Below, in pieces: positions 8,566-15,353 of a DNA stretch of 26,878 bases. Source of the DNA: SLST01 sp046538735 (GTDB taxonomy: Bacteria; Spirochaetota; Spirochaetia; DSM-27196; SLST01); the NCBI GenBank assembly GCA_046538735.1, contig JBKHII010000042.1, forward strand, positions 1 to 26,878, in the 5' to 3' direction. The number at the start of each line of letters is the position of its first letter. The first letter of the stretch is position 1. Below the pieces are notes generated by a model. That model saw only the letters and a list, made by a program, of their open reading frames with translations. It was not told where the DNA came from and searched no databases. The translations under genes and the position numbers were made by a program.

Positions 8566-8594
8566 AAGATAGACCAGCCACGCGCTTCGTGCAA
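8566..8594 (-). promoter_or_regulatory. promoter of cheW
   Basis: TTGCAC (8594-8589), 17-bp spacer and TATCTT (8571-8566) on the minus strand. The predicted RNA start near 8559 is only one base before the cheW ATG, suggesting a leaderless or nearly leaderless message. Confidence 0.5.
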
Positions 8595-8628
8595 GTCTGC
8601 ACGGCGACGCTCGGGCGACCGTCATCCG

Positions 8629-8649
8629 CTTGATCCTGTCCGGATCAAG
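8629..8649. repeat. perfect inverted repeat, possible operon-end hairpin or operator
   Basis: CTTGATCC (8629-8636), a 5-nt loop and GGATCAAG (8642-8649) form a perfect 8-bp stem. It lies 75 nt after the ACT-protein stop and 35 nt upstream of the cheW -35 box. No T-run follows on the minus strand, so it is not a classical intrinsic terminator. It could end the upstream operon or be a protein-binding site for cheW. Confidence 0.4.
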
Positions 8650-8724
8650 TTCGCCTCGCTGCTCGTTCGGTTCGTTCGGAGGTGCCCGAGGCTTTCGAGG
8701 AGCTCCAGTGTCTCGGTGTGCTTC

Positions 8725-9261
8725 TCACTCTTCGGCGACGATCGGCTTCACGGTGATGTCCAGGTCCTGCTCGGAGGCGATCTCGCCGAGCTCCCGGCGC
8801 AACGTGCCCATCTGAACGTTCACCGGCACGATCGCGGTGATGCGCATGTGGAACATCGGCGCGCCGGTGAACGGAGCGCCGGTCGTCTCGGTCTCGAGCT
8901 CGTCGATATTGACGCCGCGCCGTCGCAGGAGCGCAGTCACCGAGTGCACGATGCCGGGCGTATCGAGCGAGACGCACTCGATCAGGTAGGGGCGGCCGGT
9001 CGGATTGGCCGCGTACGGTCCGGTCGGCCGTGCGCTCAGCTCCAGCCCCACCCGCGCTCCGAGCGCGGGAACGTCGCCGAGCAGGCGTTCCACGGCGTCC
9101 GATTCCCCGGAAACAAGCACGACGAGCGCGAACTCGCCACCGAGCGCGGTCATCTTGCTCTCTTCGATATTGCACCCGGCGTCGAGCAACGCCTGCGAGA
9201 CGTCCTCCACGATTCCCACCCGGTCCGCGCCGGATGCGGTCAGAACGGCGAAGCTCTTCAT
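8725..9261 (-). CDS. double-ACT-domain protein, GcvR-like
   Basis: A 178-residue protein made of two ACT domains: residues about 1-75 (FAVLTASGADRVGIVEDVSQALLDAGCNIEESKMTALGGEFALVVLV) and about 90-175 (YLIECVSLDTPGIVHSVTALLRRRGVNIDELETET...). This is the architecture of GcvR, the glycine-cleavage-system regulator, and related amino-acid-sensing proteins. The ligand cannot be deduced. The start is 46 nt after the ptsN stop, and no obvious terminator separates them, so it may be the distal gene of the large ATPase operon. No gcv genes are visible nearby, so the GcvR role is by family only. Confidence 0.85.
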   Translation of the reverse strand: MKSFAVLTASGADRVGIVEDVSQALLDAGCNIEESKMTALGGEFALVVLVSGESDAVERLLGDVPALGARVGLELSARPTGPYAANPTGRPYLIECVSLDTPGIVHSVTALLRRRGVNIDELETETTGAPFTGAPMFHMRITAIVPVNVQMGTLRRELGEIASEQDLDITVKPIVAEE

Positions 9262-9307
9262 ACGAGCATGCTACCACGCCCTCCGCCGGCCGGTCAGCAG
9301 ACTCGGC

Positions 9308-9754
9308 TTACTCGTTGATCAGCTCAACGACCTCCTGTGCCGATTCGGCTCGTGCGAGGGCTTTGAGAAAGGCGGGCGCGCGAGCGAGGCGGGCGATCTC
9401 GCTCAGCGCCTCGATATGCGGCCCCGACTGGTCGGGCGGCGCGAGCATGAGGAAGAAGATGCGCGACGGTTCGCCGTCCGCGGACTGGAAGTCGATCCCC
9501 TCGGGCGAGATCCCGATCGCGAGCGTGAGCCGGGTCACGGCGCCGGTCTTCGCGTGCGGAACGGCGATCCCGCTTTCCAGGCCCGTGCTTCCCAAGCTCT
9601 CTCGCTCGAAGAGCGCGTTCATCGCATGCTCACGATCGCTCACTTTGCCCGCATGTACGAGCACGTCCAGCAGCTCCGCGATCGCCTCCGACTTGGAGCG
9701 GGCCGCGAGCGGCACCTTCACGACGTCCGGTTGTATCAGATCGGATAGGCTCAT
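9308..9754 (-). CDS. ptsN: PTS-Ntr EIIA protein (PtsN-like)
   Basis: A 148-residue single-domain EIIA of the fructose/nitrogen (PTS-2) type. The phospho-acceptor is H67 in ESGIAVPHAKT, following the usual ERESLGSTGLE segment; PSRIFFLMLAPPD and LSEIARL complete the fold. With no sugar-permease domain in the window it is probably a regulatory EIIA-Ntr, acting by its phosphorylation state, rather than a transporter part. The ATG at 9754 has a strong GGAGGA ribosome site; an upstream in-frame GTG (9778) would place that site inside the gene. It follows the Usp-like gene by 13 nt and closes the tightly packed ATPase operon. Confidence 0.9.
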   Translation of the reverse strand: MSLSDLIQPDVVKVPLAARSKSEAIAELLDVLVHAGKVSDREHAMNALFERESLGSTGLESGIAVPHAKTGAVTRLTLAIGISPEGIDFQSADGEPSRIFFLMLAPPDQSGPHIEALSEIARLARAPAFLKALARAESAQEVVELINE

Positions 9755-9767
9755 CTGCTTCCTCCGT

Positions 9768-10256
9768 TCAATCTTCACGCTGGAAGAGGTCGTCCACGCG
9801 CTCGTCGTCCTTCACGATGAGAACCGAGCACCGTGCGCTTCGCATCGCCCGCTCGGACTCGTCGTAGAACTCGTCGCGCCTGCTGCGGACGTGTGCGAGC
9901 TCTCCGAGCACGAGCAGGTCAATCTCCTCCTCGTCCACGACCCTGAGAAGCTCCTGGTGCACGTTCCCGCTCCGTTTGATCGGCGTGACCGCCACGCCCT
10001 TTCGGTCGGCCGCGCGGCGGACGTGATTCAGATAGCGATCGGCGTCCGCCTCCAAGTCGCGCGAGTACTCACGTTCCTCGGTCTCGAGGAAAATGCGCGA
10101 TCGGACGAGGTCCTGCAGCGCGCGCGTATTGATGACGTAGCAGACGAAGAGCTCGGCGTCAACCCGGCGCGCGAGCAGAATCGCGTACTCCGCGGCGGTC
10201 AGCGACTCCTCCGAACCGTCCACGTGAACGAGCACTCGCTCAATCGGCTCCGACAT
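9768..10256 (-). CDS. universal stress protein-like (UspA) domain protein
   Basis: A 162-residue Usp-fold protein: RVLVHVDGSEESLTAAEYAILLARRVDAELFVCYVI at the start, the QELLRVVDEEEIDLLVLGE strand-helix unit and the terminal CSVLIVKD strand. The nucleotide-binding loop of ATP-binding Usps (G-x2-G-x9-G-S/T) is absent: after LVLGE the sequence is LAHVRSRRDEFYDESERAMRSA, so it is likely a non-ATP-binding member. The ATG at 10256 is preceded by AAGGAGG and lies inside the end of the subunit D gene (17-nt overlap). Placement in the ATPase operon suggests a sensory or regulatory link, which is inference. Confidence 0.85.
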   Translation of the reverse strand: MSEPIERVLVHVDGSEESLTAAEYAILLARRVDAELFVCYVINTRALQDLVRSRIFLETEEREYSRDLEADADRYLNHVRRAADRKGVAVTPIKRSGNVHQELLRVVDEEEIDLLVLGELAHVRSRRDEFYDESERAMRSARCSVLIVKDDERVDDLFQRED

Positions 10257-10887
10257 GCTCTGCCTCCTTCGCCTCAAGGCGGGACTTCACCATCTTCATG
10301 AGCACGAACATCTCCCGCTCGTTTTCTTCCAGCCGTTCCTGGATCAGGTCGACGGTTTGCTCGAGCTCGGGAATCGCGATCTTCTCGAGCGCGTTCACCT
10401 TGCGGATCGTGCGGCGTACGTCGCGCGCGAGCCGCATGATCGAGACCTTCAGCTCGGCGAGCCGCCCAACGAGCCGGAGGACATCCTTGAACCCCTCGAT
10501 CGTCTCGTCGATCCAGAAACTCGAGTCCGCCGGACTGAAGTACGGAGCGTGCTCGGTGAAGTCGGTCGTGACCACCGGCAGCCGCACGCCCATGACTTTC
10601 CGGCTTCCGAGCTCAATACTCGATGCGATGTAGACGGCGCTTGAGAGATGGAGCACGCGCAGCCGTCCTCCGGCGAGGATCGCCTGCTCGAGCGCCCGGT
10701 ACGCTCCTGTAAGCGCCCGATTCACCTGCCCCTCAAAATCGACCGCCTGGTCCACGAGCGCGAGCAGCTCGATGACCAGAATGTTCCGTTTCTGATCGAG
10801 GAGCTCGTGGCCCTGGCGCGCGAGCGCGAGCTCCTGCCGCAGACCCATGAGGTTCGTCTTCGTGGGAGCGACGTTACGCGCGGCCAT
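10240..10887 (-). CDS. atpD: V/A-type ATPase subunit D (central rotor stalk)
   Basis: A 215-residue subunit D, the coiled-coil shaft that turns inside the A3B3 head. The start APTKTNLMGLRQELALARQGHELLDQKRNILV is the family hallmark, with the helical return RTIRKVNALEKIAIPELEQTVDLIQERLEENEREMFVLMKMVK at the C-terminus. It normally joins subunit F. The ATG overlaps the subunit B stop by 14 nt. Confidence 0.95.
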   Translation of the reverse strand: MAARNVAPTKTNLMGLRQELALARQGHELLDQKRNILVIELLALVDQAVDFEGQVNRALTGAYRALEQAILAGGRLRVLHLSSAVYIASSIELGSRKVMGVRLPVVTTDFTEHAPYFSPADSSFWIDETIEGFKDVLRLVGRLAELKVSIMRLARDVRRTIRKVNALEKIAIPELEQTVDLIQERLEENEREMFVLMKMVKSRLEAKEAEHVGAD

Positions 10888-12268
10888 AGTGCTCCTCGAT
10901 CTCCTCCTCGGTGAGGCGATGAAGCTCCTCCACCGGAAGCTTCTCGAGCACTCGCCATCCCGTGTCCAGCGTCTGATCGATCGTCCGCTCGTCTCGTTCG
11001 CCCTGCGTGACGAACTCGCGCTCGAAGCCCTCGCCGAACTCCACGTACTGCGCGTCCAGCGGCGTAAGCTCCTCCACGCCGATCACCGAGGCGAGGTTTC
11101 GCACGTCCTTGACGTGGCTGTACGACGCGAAGAGCTGGCTCGCGAGGTGTGGATGATCGGCGCGGGTTCTTCCCTCCCCGATGCCGTCCTTCATGAGCCG
11201 GGAGAGCGACGGCAGTCCCGCGATCGGCGGGTATATTCCGCGATTGTGCATCTCGCGGTCGAACACGATCTGGCCTTCGGTGATGTAGCCGGTCAGGTCG
11301 GGGACCGGGTGCGAGATGTCGTCGTTCGGCATCGTGAGGATTGGGAGTTGCGTGATCGACCCGGTCGAGCCCACGATCATCCCGGAGCGCTCGTAGATCT
11401 CGGCGAGATCCGAGTAGAGGTAGCCGGGATAGCCCTTCCGCGACGGGATCTCGCCGCGGAGCGTGGAGACCTCGCGCAGCGACTCACAGTAGTTCGTCAT
11501 GTCGGTCATGATCACGAGCACGTGCATGTTCTTCTCGAAGGCGAGGTGCTCGGCGAGCGTGAGCGCGCTCCGCGGCGTGATCAGCCTCTCGATCGACGGG
11601 TCGTCCGCGAGCGAGAGGAAGAGCGCTACGTTCTCCCGCACGCCCGATTCTTCGAACGACCGCACGAAGAACTGGGCAACGTCGTGCTTCACGCCCATCG
11701 CCGCGAAGACGACCGCGAACTCCGTAGATCCGCCGAGGATCTTCGCCTGTCGGGCGATCTGAGAGGCGACCTGATTGTGCGGGAGCCCGTTGCCGCTGAA
11801 GATCGGCAGCTTCTGACCGCGGATCAACGTATTCATGCCGTCGATCGCGGAGAGACCGGTCTGGATGAAGTCGCGCGGGTAGCGACGCGAAATCGGATTG
11901 ATCGGCAGACCGTTCACCGGGCGCTCATCGTCGCCGACCGGTGGCGGCCCGCCGTCTCGTGGTTCTCCGAGTCCGCTGAACACGCGTCCGAGCATCCGCT
12001 CGGAGACTGCGAGCGTGATCGCCTCGCCCATGAATCGCACGCGCGTGCCCGGCATCGTGAGTCCGGACGTGCCTTCGAACACCTGCACGACAACCGCAGC
12101 GTCCGAGGTGTCGAGCACCATTCCGCGGCGCACGCGGCCCGCTGCGTCCACGCACTCCACGAGATCGCGGTATCCGACCGGGTGCGTCTTTCGCACGAAG
12201 AGCAACGGACCCTCGATTCGGTCCACGCCCAGGTACTCGCGCCCGGCTTCCAGGTGGTGATCAGGCAT
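10874..12268 (-). CDS. atpB: V/A-type ATPase subunit B (non-catalytic)
   Basis: A 464-residue non-catalytic nucleotide-binding-fold subunit of the A3B3 head. Recognised by PVNGLPINPISRRYPRDFIQTGLSAIDGMNTLIRGQKLPIFSGNGLPHN, where the P-loop is degenerate (SGNGLPHN) as usual for B, and by MTDMTNYCESLREVS, GEIPSRKGYPGYLYSDLAEIYERSG and GSITQLPILTMPNDDISHPVPDLTGYITEGQI. Normal length. It overlaps subunit A by 8 nt and subunit D by 14 nt. Confidence 0.97.
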   Translation of the reverse strand: MPDHHLEAGREYLGVDRIEGPLLFVRKTHPVGYRDLVECVDAAGRVRRGMVLDTSDAAVVVQVFEGTSGLTMPGTRVRFMGEAITLAVSERMLGRVFSGLGEPRDGGPPPVGDDERPVNGLPINPISRRYPRDFIQTGLSAIDGMNTLIRGQKLPIFSGNGLPHNQVASQIARQAKILGGSTEFAVVFAAMGVKHDVAQFFVRSFEESGVRENVALFLSLADDPSIERLITPRSALTLAEHLAFEKNMHVLVIMTDMTNYCESLREVSTLRGEIPSRKGYPGYLYSDLAEIYERSGMIVGSTGSITQLPILTMPNDDISHPVPDLTGYITEGQIVFDREMHNRGIYPPIAGLPSLSRLMKDGIGEGRTRADHPHLASQLFASYSHVKDVRNLASVIGVEELTPLDAQYVEFGEGFEREFVTQGERDERTIDQTLDTGWRVLEKLPVEELHRLTEEEIEEHYGRA

Positions 12269-14030
12269 ACACCGACTCCAGTTTTTCGATCGCCCGCTCG
12301 AGACTCGCCTGCAGGCGATCGATTTTCTCCAGCTCGTCGTTGCCCACGCCGAACTTCATCCTCGCGATCTCGGAGAGCACCTTCATACGTCGCAGCTTCA
12401 CGAGCGTGACGCCGCTCCTGATGGCCTCCGAACCTCGCCGCCAGTAGGTGAGCACGAGCGAGAGCATTCTCGCCTGCTTCTCCGCGGTCGAGTAGCGGTC
12501 CACATCGTCAAAAGCGTTCTGCTGGAGGAAGGCGTTCTTGAAGAGCGTGCACACCTCGATGACGAAGCGCTGACTGTCCGGCAAGGCGTCCGGTCCAACG
12601 AGCTTCACGACCTGCTGCAGGCGCACTTCGCGATTGAGGAGCTCCATGATCGTGTTTCGGTCCTCGGTCCAACTCCTGCCTGCGTGCTCCTCCCACCAGG
12701 CGCGGAGATCGGGCAGGTACTCGCTGTAGCTTTCGAGCCATCCGATCGCCGGGTAGTGGCGTGCGTTCGCGAGCTGCCGGTCGAGCGCCCAGAAGCAGCG
12801 GACGAACCGTTTCGTGTGCTGCGTCACCGGTTCGGAGAAATCGCCTCCCGGAGGCGAGACCGCGCCGATGATGCTGACCGAGCCTCGTCGTCCTCCGAGA
12901 GTCTCCATGCTCCCGGCGCGTTCGTAGAACTGCGCGACCCGCGTGGGGAGGTAGGCCGGAAAGCCCTCCTCCGCGGGCATCTCCTCCATCCGACCGGCGA
13001 GCTCGCGGAGCGCCTCGGCCCACCGGCTCGTGGAGTCCGCCATCACCGCGACGTCGTAGCCCTGATCGCGGTAATACTCGGCGAGCGTGACGCCGGTGTA
13101 GATGCTCGCCTCGCGCGCCGAGACCGGCATGTTCGAGGTGTTTGCGATGAGCAGCGTCCGCTCCATGAGGCTCTTCCCCGTTCGCGGGTCCACGAGCTCA
13201 GGAAACTCGGTGAGCACGTCCGTCATCTCGTTGCCGCGCTCGCCGCAGCCGATGTAGACGATGATATCCGCGTCGCACCACTTTGCGACCGCGTGCTGCG
13301 TCATCGTCTTCCCGGTTCCGAAGCCTCCGGGTATCGCGACCGTACCGCCCTTGCCGAGCGGAAAGAGCGTGTCGATCACGCGCTGGCCGGTGACGAGCGG
13401 GACGTCGACCGGCAGTCTCCGCTCGGCCGGCCGTGGAACGCGAATCGGCCACCGCTGTACCATCGTGAGCCGGTGCGGTCCGTCGGGACCCTCCACGACC
13501 GCGATCACCTCATCAACCGCGTACTCGCCCTCGGGCACGATCGTCGTCACGCGCCCGGAGACACCGTGCGGAACCATGATCCGGTGCTCGATCCGCGACG
13601 TCTCCTGCACGGTCCCCACGATCTCTCCGGCGCCAACGTACGCCCCCCGGGCCGCCGCGGGAACGAAACGCCACGGGCGATCTCGATCGAGCGCGCTCAC
13701 GCGGATCCCGCGCTCTATGAAGACCGGAGCCTGCTCCCTGATCCGCTCGAGCGGTCGCTGGATCCCGTCGTAGATCGTACCGATCAACCCCGGCCCGAGC
13801 TCGACCCCGAGCGGCATTCCGCTCCCAACGACCTCTTCGCCCGGCGCGACGCCGGTCGTGTCTTCGTAGACCTGAACCGTTGCTCGATCCGCCGCGAGCT
13901 TCACGACCTCGCCGGTGAGGCGCGCCGAGCCAACGTAGACGAGCTCCATCATCATCGCATCCGTCACGCCGGCGACTTCCACGACCGGTCCGTTGACGCG
14001 CCTGACTCTACCGATGATCCGTTCGTCCAT
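12261..14030 (-). CDS. atpA: V/A-type ATPase subunit A (catalytic)
   Basis: A 589-residue catalytic subunit that hydrolyses or makes ATP in the rotary head. It has an intact Walker A, GGFGTGKT (near residue 235), the catalytic glutamate region GCGERGNEMTDVLTEFPEL (near 260), and the non-homologous region typical of A subunits (HGVSGRVTTIVPEGEYAVDEVIAVVE). Motifs SRWAEALRELAGRMEEMPAEEGFPAYL and SVSIIGAVSPPGGDFSEPVT are canonical. Two ATGs are adjacent (14033, 14030); the second has better spacing from GAGGA. It overlaps the end of subunit E by 23 nt. Confidence 0.97.
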   Translation of the reverse strand: MDERIIGRVRRVNGPVVEVAGVTDAMMMELVYVGSARLTGEVVKLAADRATVQVYEDTTGVAPGEEVVGSGMPLGVELGPGLIGTIYDGIQRPLERIREQAPVFIERGIRVSALDRDRPWRFVPAAARGAYVGAGEIVGTVQETSRIEHRIMVPHGVSGRVTTIVPEGEYAVDEVIAVVEGPDGPHRLTMVQRWPIRVPRPAERRLPVDVPLVTGQRVIDTLFPLGKGGTVAIPGGFGTGKTMTQHAVAKWCDADIIVYIGCGERGNEMTDVLTEFPELVDPRTGKSLMERTLLIANTSNMPVSAREASIYTGVTLAEYYRDQGYDVAVMADSTSRWAEALRELAGRMEEMPAEEGFPAYLPTRVAQFYERAGSMETLGGRRGSVSIIGAVSPPGGDFSEPVTQHTKRFVRCFWALDRQLANARHYPAIGWLESYSEYLPDLRAWWEEHAGRSWTEDRNTIMELLNREVRLQQVVKLVGPDALPDSQRFVIEVCTLFKNAFLQQNAFDDVDRYSTAEKQARMLSLVLTYWRRGSEAIRSGVTLVKLRRMKVLSEIARMKFGVGNDELEKIDRLQASLERAIEKLESVYA

Positions 14031-14679
14031 CATCTTCCTCTATGACCGTGTGGTAGACGATCCGCTGAAGCTCGCCGCGGAACCGGCGGAGTCGATCGGA
14101 GACGAGATTGCTGAACGCGCGCCGGCCGGCGGCGTCCCGAAGCACGACTCCCTGCCCGGTCTCGGAGCGCTCCTCGTCCAGCCGAAGCGCGACGCTGCGG
14201 CCCTGCCTCTCGAGCTCGGCGCGCGCATCGTCCAGTACTGATCGCACGTGCGACCGGTCGGCATCGGGGCACGAGACGATCGCCTCCTGCGTCCCGAGAC
14301 CGATCGCCGCTTCCACGATCCACGCCGTGAGCACCGCTCGGTATCCGTCGGACGAGGCGCCGGCGGTTTCGGTTCGCATCTCGCCCATCGCCTCGCGCGT
14401 CTTCTCTTCGGCAGTCCGATAGATTCGATTCTCGAGCTCCAACCGGGCGCGCTGCTCGAGAAGCGCAATCGCCGCGTCCGTCTGTGCGGTCAAGCGCTCG
14501 CGCTCCTCGGAGACGCGCTCGGTTGCCGCTTCGTCGATCTCCCGCGCGCGCCGTTCAAGCGCGCGCGTGCGTTCGTCCACGGACCGCTGCGCCTCGGCGC
14601 GCAACGCCTCGGCCTCTCTTCTCGCCTCCGCCAGAATCCGCTCGACGAGCCGTTGGTGCTCTCTCTGCTCTTCAGACAT
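14008..14679 (-). CDS. atpE: V/A-type ATPase subunit E (peripheral stalk)
   Basis: A 223-residue peripheral-stalk subunit. The N-terminal half is a long charged helix (HQRLVERILAEARREAEALRAEAQRSVDERTRALERR...), and the globular C-terminal half (SSDGYRAVLTAWIVEAAIGLGTQEAIVSCPDADR..., GQGVVLRDAAGRRAFSNLVSDRLRRF) matches the subunit E head-binding domain. It pairs with the small H/G subunit. The start at 14679 is 2 nt after the subunit F stop; the frame stays open far upstream, but that part only shadows F and K. Confidence 0.88.
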   Translation of the reverse strand: MSEEQREHQRLVERILAEARREAEALRAEAQRSVDERTRALERRAREIDEAATERVSEERERLTAQTDAAIALLEQRARLELENRIYRTAEEKTREAMGEMRTETAGASSDGYRAVLTAWIVEAAIGLGTQEAIVSCPDADRSHVRSVLDDARAELERQGRSVALRLDEERSETGQGVVLRDAAGRRAFSNLVSDRLRRFRGELQRIVYHTVIEEDDGRTDHR

Positions 14680-14681
14680 AC

Positions 14682-14987
14682 CTATACGCTGATTCCGATG
14701 GCCTGATTCACGACTTCCCGCAGACTCGGCCTCGACTCGTCGTGGCCACGCCGGTCGGGGACTTCGAGAATCAACGGGAAGTCTTCCGTGAAGACATACG
14801 TGTCCACGAGCGAGCGGATCGTCTCGGCGATCCGCTCCGTGATGATCACGATGCCGGTCTCGCCGTCGCCGATCACGCTCCGAAACGCGTCCGCCGCCTC
14901 GTCCGCGTTCGCGACCGCGCGCCCGGGCACCCCCACGAGCCCGAAGCCGAGTACCGTGTCCTCGTCTCCGATGGCGAAGTACCGCAC
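14682..14987 (-). CDS. atpF: V/A-type ATPase subunit F
   Basis: A 101-residue subunit F, the small Rossmann-like stalk protein that binds subunit D. Typical features are the start RYFAIGDEDTVLGFGLVGVPG, the segment TGIVIITERIAETI and the end FPLILEVPDRRG. The start is GTG at 14987, whose first base is the last base of the subunit K stop (TAGTG), giving coupled translation and the normal family length. The open frame reaches further upstream into K, but that portion is not protein-like for this family. Confidence 0.9.
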   Translation of the reverse strand: MRYFAIGDEDTVLGFGLVGVPGRAVANADEAADAFRSVIGDGETGIVIITERIAETIRSLVDTYVFTEDFPLILEVPDRRGHDESRPSLREVVNQAIGISV

Positions 14988-15352
14988 TATATCTGCCCGA
15001 GAATGATGAGCGCCGTGATGAATCCGAACACCACGAGTCCCTCGGCAAGCGCGATGAAGATCAATGCCTGCCCGGCGATTTCGGGCTTCTCGCTCACCGC
15101 ACCCATCGCCGCGGCACCAACGTTCGCGATACCGATCCCCGCACCCAGGGCGCCGAAACCAAACGAGAGCGCCGCCGCGAGGAGACCCCACTTCGCGACC
15201 TCGGCCTCGTACTCGCTCATGGGAGCCGCCTCCGTCGTCTCCTGGGCAAACGCTCCCACGACGGGAATCGCCGTCAGCATGAGAACGACGCCGAGCGTAA
15301 AGATGATACTCGTGACGACCTTGCGCTTGAAACTCTCTCGATGACCTTCCAT
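14987..15352 (-). CDS. atpK: V/A-type ATPase subunit K (membrane rotor ring)
   Basis: A 121-residue rotor-ring proteolipid. It has an N-terminal signal-like hydrophobic segment (residues 12-36, ending near AFAQ), then a two-helix hairpin: helix 1 about 53-85 (glycine-rich), the SEKPE loop (87-91), and helix 2 about 94-118 with the ion-carrying E104 in ALAEGLVVFG. A two-helix ring subunit behind a leader resembles the Thermus enzyme more than the four-helix Enterococcus NtpK. The helix-1 Gln and the Ser/Thr after the Glu used by Na+ rings are Ile75 and Gly105 by my alignment, suggesting H+ as coupling ion. A strong AAGGAGG site precedes the ATG; the start is 1 nt after the subunit I stop. Confidence 0.93.
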   Translation of the reverse strand: MEGHRESFKRKVVTSIIFTLGVVLMLTAIPVVGAFAQETTEAAPMSEYEAEVAKWGLLAAALSFGFGALGAGIGIANVGAAAMGAVSEKPEIAGQALIFIALAEGLVVFGFITALIILGQI

Positions 15353-15353
15353 G

